Shown piece after piece: positions 1 to 7,606 of a stretch of DNA of 26,550 bases. The DNA comes from Bacteroidales bacterium. Lineage in GTDB: Bacteria > Bacteroidota > Bacteroidia > Bacteroidales > UBA7960. The position numbers and the translations under genes were made by a program. Below the pieces are notes generated by a model. The model was not told the origin of the DNA. It ran no database searches and saw only the letters and a list, made by a program, of their open reading frames with translations. Location: assembly GCA_007132395.1 (NCBI GenBank), contig SLOR01000023.1:1-26550 (forward strand), read 5' to 3'. Positions within the stretch are counted from its first letter, which is position 1. Every line of letters begins with the position of its first letter.

Positions 1-209
1 AGCTGACTTCGGTTACATACAGCTACCCCGATAAGACCATTACACTCATACCCTTTGTATGCCAGTATAGCGGAAGCACCATTACACCCCGTGAACATAA
101 AAGCATTTGCTGGATAAGCCCTGATAATATATCCGGTTTTACCTTATCTGAGGCCGATATAAAAGTATGGCAGCATTACCTTTTGTATTGTAATGCTGCC
201 ACAAAATAA
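1..209 (+). CDS. Nudix (MutT-like) hydrolase, 3' end only
   Basis: The reading frame that is open from base 3 encodes 68 residues and ends at TAA 207-209; the start lies before the window. The peptide contains YPDKTITLIPFVCQ, a reference to H-K-S-I-C-W-I near the middle and SEADIKVW near the end. This is the pattern of the C-terminal half of MutT-type (deoxy)nucleoside triphosphate pyrophosphohydrolases, where the strand ITL is followed by HKxxxW and an EAD helix. The Nudix box itself would lie upstream and is not visible, so catalysis cannot be checked. The likely role is hydrolysis of oxidised nucleotides such as 8-oxo-dGTP in the cytoplasm. The gene converges on the sugar kinase, with 37 bases between the stops. 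Its last codons also form a strong hairpin. Confidence 0.6.
   Translation, partial: LTSVTYSYPDKTITLIPFVCQYSGSTITPREHKSICWISPDNISGFTLSEADIKVWQHYLLYCNAATK
168..201. terminator. Hairpin inside the 3' end of the Nudix gene, probable bidirectional terminator
   Basis: TGGCAGCATTAC (168-179) and GTAATGCTGCCA (190-201) form a perfect 12-bp stem around a 10-base loop. The stem overlaps the last codons of the Nudix frame, ending six bases before its stop codon. It is followed on the plus strand by an A/T-rich stretch containing TTTT at 211-214, and on the minus strand by an A/T-rich stretch. The T-runs are short, so termination is inferred from stem strength and the convergent gene arrangement. Confidence 0.5.
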
Positions 210-246
210 TTTTCAGTCAATAGCCCGGATTAATAAATCCACGGAA

Positions 247-1350
247 TTATATTTCTCTGCAATTTACATCCACCCATTGTTGCATAAAGGTACGCAAGTC
301 TTCCCTGGTGGCAGAGCTCGCATTTCTCACGTAAAACCCTGATGAGCAAACCCCCATGGCCAGACATTCGGAAGGCTCCATTCCGGCCAGCCAGCCATTG
401 CAAAAGCCTGCATTGAAGTTATCACCCGCACCGGTGGTAAGTTTGGGTTTGGCAGTATAAGGACCGTCAAGCCACATGCTTTCCCGCTCTGTTGCAATGG
501 CAGCACCATTGGTCGGGTGAATAACAATACCTGTGATACCCATCGTATCTCTGATTTTAATGGCACGTGTCAACACATCTTCCTCCTTTAGTCCCAGCAT
601 ATCGGAAATGATTGCCGACTCGCTGAGGTTCATGCTCAATATGGTTTCAGCATCAATGCCCGCGATGATGTCGAGCACTTCACTGATATCTTCCCGTGTG
701 CGTTTTTTGGGATCTGCCAAATCCAAAAACACGAGAGGTTTCTTGCTGAGTCCTGCGATAATTTCATTAAACTCAACAATGATACTGTTGAGATTGGAGA
801 GCATGGTCCAGTTGGTAAAGGCCAGCAAGTCCGTTTCGGCAAGAAGTTGCTTCAGCTCGTCAAGCGGGAGTTTTTCCAGCAGGTTTTCGAAGCTTACCTC
901 CACCAGGTTATTCATTTTTCCCAACATGAGCTTTCCGTCATAAAACTCAAGAGCATCGGTGTATCCGGGCTCGGTGAGCGAAACCACCTTCCTGCATTTA
1001 TCAGTAAACTCCCTGAAAACCGGGTGAATATAATGCTTCCCCAGGGCACCGATATAACTAACCTCGTGCCCCTGTGCAATAACTGCGTTGGCCATAATAG
1101 GGCCATTGCCCCCCAGCTTGGTTTGGATGGGCACTTTCTCAATATTGGCGCTCAGGCCAGCTACCTTTGCAATACGTTCAGAAAACGACTTGATATCGGG
1201 TATGCGTTCATACTCCTTATCGTTCTTTCTGGTATCAACCATATGGATAATCTCATCCACAAAGCCATCGAAGCCTACGAGTAAATGCTTGGTATCATTA
1301 AAGCCTTTTAGCTTCTCCAGTGCCCTGCTTACAACATCTGTTTGTTCCAT
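247..1350 (-). CDS. PfkB-family carbohydrate kinase
   Basis: A 367-residue cytoplasmic sugar kinase of the ribokinase/PfkB fold. The ATP-site signature TTGAGDNFNAG is present near residue 305-315, with the catalytic aspartate at about D310. The GGNG sugar-binding glycines are near residues 80-83, and LVGFDGFVDE near the N-terminus matches strand 1 of the family. The frame stays open 37 codons further upstream, but that extension is cysteine-rich, unlike the family, and runs back into the malQ terminator hairpin. I therefore chose the ATG at 1350. The gene follows malQ on the same strand after 119 bases that hold a terminator and a candidate promoter. Sugar specificity cannot be read from sequence. 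The context with an MFS sugar transporter and malQ suggests a hexose, but that is inference. Confidence 0.85.
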   Translation of the reverse strand: MEQTDVVSRALEKLKGFNDTKHLLVGFDGFVDEIIHMVDTRKNDKEYERIPDIKSFSERIAKVAGLSANIEKVPIQTKLGGNGPIMANAVIAQGHEVSYIGALGKHYIHPVFREFTDKCRKVVSLTEPGYTDALEFYDGKLMLGKMNNLVEVSFENLLEKLPLDELKQLLAETDLLAFTNWTMLSNLNSIIVEFNEIIAGLSKKPLVFLDLADPKKRTREDISEVLDIIAGIDAETILSMNLSESAIISDMLGLKEEDVLTRAIKIRDTMGITGIVIHPTNGAAIATERESMWLDGPYTAKPKLTTGAGDNFNAGFCNGWLAGMEPSECLAMGVCSSGFYVRNASSATREDLRTFMQQWVDVNCREI

Positions 1351-1370
1351 ATCATCTTTTTTTTCCGGTT

Positions 1371-1400
1371 TAAATCTATGAATGCCTGTGTTCTGCCCAA
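1371..1400 (-). promoter_or_regulatory. Candidate promoter for the sugar kinase
   Basis: On the minus strand TTG (1400-1398) is followed after 19 bases by TAGATTTA (1378-1371). That is seven of eight matches to the Bacteroidota -7 element TAnnTTTG, with acceptable spacing to a -33 TTG. Transcription would start about 15 bases before the ATG at 1350. It lies just after the malQ terminator, which makes a separate kinase promoter reasonable. Confidence 0.4.
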
Positions 1401-1419
1401 CACTACATAAATAACAGCA

Positions 1420-1460
1420 ATATAAAAAGAATGGAGCCACCCTGCATACGGGCAACTCCA
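1420..1460 (-). terminator. Intrinsic terminator after malQ
   Basis: Read on the minus strand, TGGAG pairs with CTCCA, and GCCC pairs with GGGT (one G-U) across a small internal loop. The whole hairpin spans 1460-1432. A T-rich run follows at 1431-1420. It starts ten bases after the malQ stop codon and ends before the candidate kinase promoter. Confidence 0.6.
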
Positions 1461-1469
1461 TGAAATCTA

Positions 1470-2960
1470 TTAAAAACGACCGTACAGTTTTGTGAGTTTA
1501 CGGAGTTCCTCAGCATGCTTTTGGGTAATCATCCCTTTGGTATAGCGCCACTTCCAGTAACCGGAAGCTTTGCCCGGAAAATTCATGCGGGCCTGCGAAT
1601 CGAGTCTGAACACATCCTGCATGGGAGCAATGGCAATATTACCAACCGTAGACCAGGCGAGCTTAATAAACGAACCTGCCGGATCCTTTTCGTCCACATG
1701 GAAATATTCATGCATAAACTTTTTGTCCGCTTCCGAACTCTGAATGTATTGCCCCAGCGTGGTATCATTATCGTGTGTTCCGGTATATACCACGCAATTC
1801 TTGTCAAAAGTATGGGGCATAAAGTCGTTTTCCTCTCCTGAGTCGAAGGCAAACTGCAGAATCTTCATTCCGGGCATACCAAAGCGGTTGCGCAATTCAA
1901 CAACATCGGGTGTAATTACACCAAGATCTTCGGCAATAATAGGCAACTCTCCCAATGCATCATAAACAGCCTGCAGCATTTCGCCACCCGGCGCTTCCAC
2001 CCAGCGGCCGTTGATGGCGGTTTTTTCGCCAAAAGGCACGGCCCAGTATGCTGCCAGCCCCCTGAAGTGGTCAATACGCAACACGTCGTAAAGTGTAAAG
2101 TTGGCTTCTACCCTGTCAATCCACCACTGAAACCCGGTTTCCTTGAGCCTGTTCCAGTTATAAATGGGATTTCCCCAAAGCTGGCCGGTGGCACTGAAAT
2201 AGTCCGGTGGAACACCTGCAACATTTACAGGATTCATGCGCTCGTCGAAGTCAAAAATATCGGGGTTGGCCCATGCATCGGAGCTGTCGAAGGCTACATA
2301 AAGAGGGATGTCGCCGATGATTTTCACATCATTGAGGTTGGCATATGATTTCAGCTCCAGCCATTGCTTATAAAAAAGAAACTGAATAAACCGGTAATAG
2401 TTGATATCATCGGCCAACTGCTCGCGATAGTAGTTGAGTGAATCTTCCTTCTTTAGTTTAATATCTGCTTCCCAGTCAGTCCATGCCACACCTTTGAAGT
2501 GCTTTTTCAATGCCATGAAAAAGGCGTAGTCTTCAAGCCATAAGGCGTTGTTGTTGCAGAAATTCTCAAAACGAATCTCGCGTAATTTGTTGTTCTGGCT
2601 TTTATGGTTCTGATAAGCTTTCTTAAGGAGCGGATAATGGTTATCGTGCACCTTGCCGTAATCCACATTATCCTCATCAAAGTAAATATTTTCGGGTAAA
2701 TCCTCTTTTTGCAGCAGGTCTTCTTCCACCATCTTTTCCACATCGATAAGCAAAGGATTGCCGGCAAAGGCCGAATAACACTGGTAAGGCGAATCGCCGT
2801 ATCCGGTATGCCCCAGGGGCAGGATTTGCCATATTTTCTGACCGGATTCCACCAGGAAGTCTACAAAATTGTAGGCTTCACGGCCCAGTGTGCCTATACC
2901 ATATTTGCCGGGTAAAGAAGTGATATGTAGTAATATTCCGCTTGAACGTTTGGTCTTCAT
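1470..2960 (-). CDS. malQ: 4-alpha-glucanotransferase (amylomaltase, GH77)
   Basis: A 496-residue GH77 enzyme, the usual length for bacterial amylomaltase, that transfers alpha-1,4-glucan segments between malto-oligosaccharides in the cytoplasm. The N-terminus SGILLHITSLPGKYGIGTLG is the classic family opening. The three catalytic acids are visible: nucleophile D297 in RIDHFRG, acid/base E344 in AEDLG and transition-state stabiliser D397 in THDNDT. An in-frame ATG 11 codons upstream exists, but the family sequence begins right after the ATG at 2960, and a dyad occupies the upstream region, so I took 2960. It lies 253 bases downstream of the MFS transporter on the same strand. A terminator follows it. 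Confidence 0.96.
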   Translation of the reverse strand: MKTKRSSGILLHITSLPGKYGIGTLGREAYNFVDFLVESGQKIWQILPLGHTGYGDSPYQCYSAFAGNPLLIDVEKMVEEDLLQKEDLPENIYFDEDNVDYGKVHDNHYPLLKKAYQNHKSQNNKLREIRFENFCNNNALWLEDYAFFMALKKHFKGVAWTDWEADIKLKKEDSLNYYREQLADDINYYRFIQFLFYKQWLELKSYANLNDVKIIGDIPLYVAFDSSDAWANPDIFDFDERMNPVNVAGVPPDYFSATGQLWGNPIYNWNRLKETGFQWWIDRVEANFTLYDVLRIDHFRGLAAYWAVPFGEKTAINGRWVEAPGGEMLQAVYDALGELPIIAEDLGVITPDVVELRNRFGMPGMKILQFAFDSGEENDFMPHTFDKNCVVYTGTHDNDTTLGQYIQSSEADKKFMHEYFHVDEKDPAGSFIKLAWSTVGNIAIAPMQDVFRLDSQARMNFPGKASGYWKWRYTKGMITQKHAEELRKLTKLYGRF

Positions 2961-2970
2961 TGTATTGTAT

Positions 2971-3007
2971 AACTTTAAAAGTTGAACTGCCATTGATTGC
3001 GGCAGTT
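2971..3007. promoter_or_regulatory. Two adjacent dyads in the malQ leader
   Basis: AACTTT-A-AAAGTT at 2971-2983 is a perfect 6+1+6 palindrome. Immediately next, AACTGCC (2985-2991) and GGCAGTT (3001-3007) form a 7-bp inverted repeat. Both lie 10-47 bases before the malQ start. They could be operator half-sites or an RNA leader hairpin; the sequence does not tell which. Confidence 0.35.
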
Positions 3008-3170
3008 TACTGAGCCTTCGCAGATTTAAGAAAGTGCTCTGCTCATACCTTGTTAAATTAAATAAAAAGAATAAGTTATCCGCTATGGATTATGTGCTAA
3101 GTTTCTGAAAAATAACTTTCCATAAACCCTCGGATGTGCAAACCTGCTTTTATGAGTATTTCAGCTTTGA

Positions 3171-3196
3171 TTTTCTTGAAGAAAAACTGCCGGCAG
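3171..3196. repeat. Two palindromes just after the MFS transporter gene
   Basis: TTTTCTT-G-AAGAAAA (3171-3185) is a perfect 7+1+7 palindrome, followed one base later by CTGCCGGCAG (3187-3196). Both lie within about 45 bases downstream of the transporter stop, read on the minus strand. Neither has the spacing of a normal terminator hairpin, although T-runs flank the second one. Confidence 0.35.
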
Positions 3197-3213
3197 AAAA
3201 ACCCACAAAAACA

Positions 3214-5007
3214 TCAGGTCTGCGCACTCAGTTCTTCATAACGCTTTTTGATAAGGTCTTCATCGGGGTCGTGCACCACGTAAATCATCATAATGGCAGC
3301 AATGAAAAGAGATACCCCTCCAAAAACAAGTCCGTAAATAGGCTGCCCTTGTGCAACTATACTGATAAAAGAGCCCAGTACACTTGCTGCAACAATTTGC
3401 GGCAAAACAATGAAGATATTGAACAGCCCCATATAAGTACCCATTTTATGGGAAGGCAAAGAGCCGGTAAGGATGGCGTAAGGCATTGCCAGGATACTTG
3501 CCCAGGCAATTCCCACACCTACCATTGAGGCGACAATCCAACCGGGTCCGGGGACAAGAAGGATTGATAAATACCCCAACGAACCCATTACAAGGGCCCC
3601 GGCATGTGTATATCTGCGATTGGTCCATTTGGCGAGGAAGGGGATTAAGAAAGCAAACAATGCTGCAACCCCGTTGTATATAGCAAAGGAAAATCCTACC
3701 CAGTTGGCACCACGGTTGTATTCCTCTTCAATATTAAGAAGTTTACCCTGTATGGCCGGGGCCACGGTAAGTTCGTCCCTGAATCGCTGGAAGAACCTCA
3801 CTACGCGCATGGAAATCACTACTTCTTCTTTACCTTCATCCAGTTGTTGCTTGTAGAAATCCAGATCTTTGGTAATAGAGGCTGCCCTTTCCTGCAATTC
3901 ATCATCGGCAGTTATGTCTATACGTTCTACCGTTTCCATAAGTGTTACTAGGGACGCTCTGGGCATCTTCATATCGTAATGGTGGCTGGTGATGCCTGGA
4001 GTGGCAAATGTCCACAGGGTAAACAAACCCACCCAAGAGAAAAACTGAACCACCGCAAGCTGACCCATAGTTTTTGGCATACGGTACAGGTCGTTGAGTA
4101 CCACAACAAATCCGTTGTCGGTTTTATTGGCTTTGATGAGTTTTCCGGCAACAAACTGGATGATACCGAAAAGCATAAATCCTATACCCAGGATATAAAG
4201 GTCGCTTCGCACAAAGTCGTAGCGATGCACCAAAAAGGTTAATACAGCTCCCAGCAAAATCCAGTAAATGGAGGGATTGCTGAACTTATGGTAGGGAAGA
4301 ATTTCATTGGATTTGTGATCCTCTTTAACTCTTTCTGCTCCTTTTTCAAGCTCTTCAAATTCCCTTAGCTGTTCAGGAGTGTATTCGCGGGTACGGGTTA
4401 CTGTCCAAAGGATAGCTCCAAATAATACTACCCCGCCGATAAGGAAAGAAATAGTTACAGAAGGAGGCACTTTCCCGTCAGGAGAAATATTGGCAACATT
4501 GAATGCATTGGTAAGTAACCATGGCAAAATTGAGGCAACAATAGAACCTGTACCAATAAAAAAGCTCTGCATGGCAAAGCCCCTGTTTCGCTGCTCGGGG
4601 GGCAACATATCGCCCACAAAAGCCCTGAAGGGCTCCATACACATATCAATACTGGCACCCAGTATCCAGAAAATACCCACCGCTATCCAAAGCAGGGGTG
4701 CTGTGGGTAAGAAGATAAGGGCGATGGAGGCACCTATAGCTCCAAAAAGGAAGAATGGCCTTCTGCGTCCCAGGCGTGTCCAGGTGTTGTCGCTCATATA
4801 GCCCACGATGGGCTGAACAATAAGTCCGGTAACAGGGGCGGCAATCCACAAAAGGGGTATTGCTTCCACCTGTGCACCAAGTGTTTCAAAGATCCGGCTT
4901 ACATTGGCGTTTTGAAGGGCAAATCCAAACTGGATGCCCAGGAAACCAAAACTCATGTTCCAGATCTGCCAAAAACTTAATCGGGGTCTGGTTTTCATTG
5001 CTGTCAT
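3214..5007 (-). CDS. SLC45/GPH-type MFS sugar transporter with two insertions
   Basis: A 597-residue inner-membrane transporter. The N-terminal half is typical of bacterial SLC45-like maltose/sucrose carriers: FWQIWNMSFGFLGIQFGFALQ opens TM1, and the loop with GYMSDNTWTRLGRRRP (69-84) corresponds to MFS motif A. QFFSWVGLFTLWTFATP (321-337) is the characteristic TM7. Relatives as I know them are about 450 residues. The extra length falls in two places: a hydrophobic pair of segments at about 247-291 in the central loop, and a charged, helical-looking stretch at about 345-430 between TM7 and TM8, expected to face the periplasm. The second in-frame ATG, M4, is an equally good start. Position upstream of malQ and a sugar kinase supports uptake of maltose or malto-oligosaccharides. 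Confidence 0.88.
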   Translation of the reverse strand: MTAMKTRPRLSFWQIWNMSFGFLGIQFGFALQNANVSRIFETLGAQVEAIPLLWIAAPVTGLIVQPIVGYMSDNTWTRLGRRRPFFLFGAIGASIALIFLPTAPLLWIAVGIFWILGASIDMCMEPFRAFVGDMLPPEQRNRGFAMQSFFIGTGSIVASILPWLLTNAFNVANISPDGKVPPSVTISFLIGGVVLFGAILWTVTRTREYTPEQLREFEELEKGAERVKEDHKSNEILPYHKFSNPSIYWILLGAVLTFLVHRYDFVRSDLYILGIGFMLFGIIQFVAGKLIKANKTDNGFVVVLNDLYRMPKTMGQLAVVQFFSWVGLFTLWTFATPGITSHHYDMKMPRASLVTLMETVERIDITADDELQERAASITKDLDFYKQQLDEGKEEVVISMRVVRFFQRFRDELTVAPAIQGKLLNIEEEYNRGANWVGFSFAIYNGVAALFAFLIPFLAKWTNRRYTHAGALVMGSLGYLSILLVPGPGWIVASMVGVGIAWASILAMPYAILTGSLPSHKMGTYMGLFNIFIVLPQIVAASVLGSFISIVAQGQPIYGLVFGGVSLFIAAIMMIYVVHDPDEDLIKKRYEELSAQT

Positions 5008-5064
5008 TAATAAGTTTAATTAGTAAATCCTTTAATTTCCAATAATGCTAAGGGAAAACATTAT

Positions 5065-5095
5065 AAAAAAGCCCGGGATTCTGGTAAAACCCGGG
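5065..5095 (-). terminator. Intrinsic terminator after the Omp85-like gene
   Basis: CCCGGG at 5090-5095 and CCCGGG at 5072-5077 form a 6-bp G/C stem with a 12-base loop on the minus strand. A C and six Ts follow (5070-5065). It sits about 200 bases after the stop of the outer-membrane protein gene and about 60 bases before the MFS start, so it should insulate the transporter from upstream transcription. The arms are the same GCCCGGG type as the terminator at 11374-11403. Confidence 0.7.
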
Positions 5096-5293
5096 AGCAA
5101 AATATTTTCCCGAAGCATGTCCTTTTTTCAAATTGATGCTTTTTCTAATCCCCTTTTGCAGCACATGGGCAAACATATGCTAAAAGAGGGTCTAAAATTA
5201 CAGGATTTTTTTGGGTTGAGAAAATCAGAAAAGGCTTTTTGCTGTTTTTTTAGATACAAAAAGCTGTAAGTTTCAAATTTTTAGCTGCTATTT

Positions 5294-6775
5294 CTATATA
5301 GGGGCTATCAGGTGAAAGTGCACACCCACATCTCCGTGTCGTGTAATAGCAAACTCGGTTCGGAAAACCTTATCGTAATAGGTTACCAAATCCAGGCCAA
5401 TGCCACTACCTGCAAGGAAGTTGTTGGAATAGGGATTCCCTTTGTAAAAGTAGCTGTCGTGCACATATCCCAAATCGGTAAAGAAGTTTACATAAAGGGC
5501 ATAGTGTATGAGAGAAAATTTCTCGCTGGGGATAAAACCGATACGACCGACCCTGCTGGGAAGCAGGGCAAATTTAAAATTGGATTTCAAGACCCCAAAG
5601 TGCTGACCATCGATAACGAAATTTTCGTATCCGCGAACCAAATCGCCCCGAAAGCCCAAACCCTGCTGCAGGTAATATGGTTTAAAATCGCCGAAGGAAG
5701 TCTTGGCATTGATACCCGAGGCAAAATACCACCTTTCGCTAAGCTGCCAGAATCGTCTGAGTGAAGATTCGGCAGAAGTAATGTCCATCTTTTCGTTTCC
5801 CAACAATCCCAGCCCTTGTCTTTTCAGGCGTAAGTCAAAATATCTTCCGCGCAGGGGATAGGCCCTCACATCTCTGCGGTCATTCCTAAACTCATATCCG
5901 ATGGTAAAAAAGGGTGCCGTAGTCTCATTGGAGGGTGAGAACTGCGGGTTAAGAACCAGCAGGGAATCGGCAAAATCAAACTGGTTAAACTCAGCTATAA
6001 AACTATGTGTACGATAAATCCCCTGCCGATAGGAAAACCTCGTATTCACATAGAGTTGCCTCAGTGCGAAACCATCTTCTTCGGAGTAAAACAGTTGATT
6101 ATTATTATGCGTAAGATACTCGATTTCATTGCGAAGATTCATTCCTGCGCTGAACCCGATACCAAACTTCTGTGCTTTATCAATGTAAGGAATAGAATAA
6201 CTTATACTGTAATTTTGCCGGTAACCTGCCCTTGCCAGTATGCTTATCCTTTCCATTCTACCCCTGAAGTTTTCCTTTACGATATAAGCACCGTAATTTA
6301 CCCGGTTGAATGAAGGCCTTCCCAGCCAATCGTTCAGGTTACGTTCCGCAACTTCAAAAATGGGGAAAGGCCAAACATACCAACGCTCCACGAATGTAAA
6401 CCTTACACTGGCAATGGGCATAAACTCATGCATGAGCAAAGTAACATTTACAAAATTGAAAAGTGAGGTGTTAAGCAGGTTTTCACGACTTTGCTCCAAT
6501 ATATCGGCAAAATCGCTCCTTCTTAACGTATCTCCCGGGGCAAAAAGCAACTCCCGTTCAAGGATATGCCTGCGGGTAGACTGATTTCCCTCAAATTCAA
6601 CCTGTTGAATAACTAAATATTCTTCATTGAAAAAATTGCCTTCAATTATTTCTTTGTAGGAAATCTCCCTTGATTTCCAGCCTGAATCTTTTTCCGGTCC
6701 ATAGTGCTCCCCGGCTACTGCAAAGGCTATGCAGAGCAAAAAGAAAATAAAGATGGGTAAGCGCACCAGGTTCAT
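5294..6775 (-). CDS. Omp85/BamA-superfamily outer-membrane protein with one POTRA-like domain
   Basis: A 493-residue exported protein. Residues 1-21 are a signal peptide (hydrophobic core IFIFFLLCIAFAVA). Residues about 55-131 look like a single POTRA domain: VEFEGNQSTRRHILERELLF followed by a long helix and two strands. From about 160 onward alternating aromatic strands suggest a 16-strand barrel. The loop-6 tip motif typical of Omp85 proteins is present as VRGYE at 380-384. BamA itself has five POTRA domains and about 800 residues, so this is a short accessory member. It lies 15 bases downstream of the CBS-domain gene, an apparent operon, and is followed by a terminator. Its role in insertion or translocation across the outer membrane is inferred from family only. 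The chain ends in isoleucine rather than the usual aromatic residue. Confidence 0.82.
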   Translation of the reverse strand: MNLVRLPIFIFFLLCIAFAVAGEHYGPEKDSGWKSREISYKEIIEGNFFNEEYLVIQQVEFEGNQSTRRHILERELLFAPGDTLRRSDFADILEQSRENLLNTSLFNFVNVTLLMHEFMPIASVRFTFVERWYVWPFPIFEVAERNLNDWLGRPSFNRVNYGAYIVKENFRGRMERISILARAGYRQNYSISYSIPYIDKAQKFGIGFSAGMNLRNEIEYLTHNNNQLFYSEEDGFALRQLYVNTRFSYRQGIYRTHSFIAEFNQFDFADSLLVLNPQFSPSNETTAPFFTIGYEFRNDRRDVRAYPLRGRYFDLRLKRQGLGLLGNEKMDITSAESSLRRFWQLSERWYFASGINAKTSFGDFKPYYLQQGLGFRGDLVRGYENFVIDGQHFGVLKSNFKFALLPSRVGRIGFIPSEKFSLIHYALYVNFFTDLGYVHDSYFYKGNPYSNNFLAGSGIGLDLVTYYDKVFRTEFAITRHGDVGVHFHLIAPI

Positions 6776-6790
6776 ACAGGAAAATTCTTT

Positions 6791-7456
6791 TTACACATTC
6801 AGGTATTGCATGAGAGAATCAAATCTTTCCTTAATCAATTCATCATAGTTGTCTTCCTCGGAGAAAGAGGCTGAAATATAATACTCATAACGGTGGAAAG
6901 TTTGAATAACAGCAGATATATCCAGTTTATTCAGTTTAAGTGTAACTTCAATTTTTGTGCTTTCATCAAATGTTCGGGTACAGCAGCTCATTATTTTAGC
7001 GTCGTTGGATTCTACAATGCGTGATATTTCGTGCAGAGAGTAGTCGGTAACATTCATTTCCAGCACTATAATGGCACCCGGCTGGTCAAAGGAGCTTGCG
7101 CGTGCAAAATGGCGAATCAACTGTGTTTGGGTAATACACCCCAGATAATTCTCCTGCTCGTCAAGCACCGGCACCAATGTTAACTCCATGGAAGCCATAA
7201 CCCTTATTACATCAAACAAATGCTGACTGGAAAAAACATAGGGCCTGGATTGCGACAGGCGGAAGTTACCCAAGGGCTCTTCCGGATTTTCCATATCATA
7301 AATATCTTTCTCGGATATCAGCCCCAGAAAAGCCTCGTTATTTACGATAGGCAAATGCGAAACACGCAACTCATCCATCCAGTTGAGTGCGATATTGGCT
7401 GTATCGGAAGTTCGCAGTGGCAATATGGTTTGGCTAATGAGTTCTTTTGCAAGCAT
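6791..7456 (-). CDS. Tandem CBS-domain protein with ACT-like C-terminus
   Basis: A 221-residue soluble protein. CBS domain 1 spans about 7-53 (TANIALNWMDELRVSHLPIVN, then LGLISEKDI), and CBS domain 2 about 70-118 (DVIRVMASMELTLVPVLDE, then YLGCITQTQLI). The stretch 126-195, starting GAIIVLEMNVTDYSLHEISRIVE, has the beta-alpha-beta pattern of an ACT-like regulatory domain, as in AcuB-type proteins. CBS pairs normally bind adenosine nucleotides, so a sensing role is likely, but the partner is unknown. It is the first gene of a two-gene unit with the Omp85-like gene and is divergent from pdxJ. I could not find a consensus -7 element for it in the 150-base shared promoter region. Confidence 0.82.
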   Translation of the reverse strand: MLAKELISQTILPLRTSDTANIALNWMDELRVSHLPIVNNEAFLGLISEKDIYDMENPEEPLGNFRLSQSRPYVFSSQHLFDVIRVMASMELTLVPVLDEQENYLGCITQTQLIRHFARASSFDQPGAIIVLEMNVTDYSLHEISRIVESNDAKIMSCCTRTFDESTKIEVTLKLNKLDISAVIQTFHRYEYYISASFSEEDNYDELIKERFDSLMQYLNV

Positions 7457-7582
7457 AGATATTTGTTTTCGTCTATAAATTTAATGCTTTTATTTGTTCT
7501 TTTTAGGTATTTTGTAATTTTTTTTCGAATCCGGAACCGATAAATTATTAATTATTTTAAAATTCGACTTCTTAAATATTTA

Positions 7583-7590
7583 TAGCTTTG
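7583..7590 (+). promoter_or_regulatory. -7 promoter element of pdxJ
   Basis: TAGCTTTG matches the Bacteroidota -7 consensus TAnnTTTG exactly and lies 16 bases before the pdxJ ATG, predicting a very short leader. No clear -33 TTG is present at the usual distance. Confidence 0.55.
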
Positions 7591-7606
7591 TAAAAACAAT
7601 TTTATC

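Noticed and set aside
5170..5177. Exact minus-strand -7 match (TATGTTTG) upstream of the MFS gene
   Set aside because: The terminator at 5065-5095 lies between it and the gene, and no -33 TTG accompanies it, so I did not call it a promoter.
5045..5269. Plus-strand open frame of 74 codons between the MFS and Omp85-like genes
   Set aside because: It runs across the terminator hairpin, has no recognisable protein features and lies in a low-complexity A/T-rich stretch.
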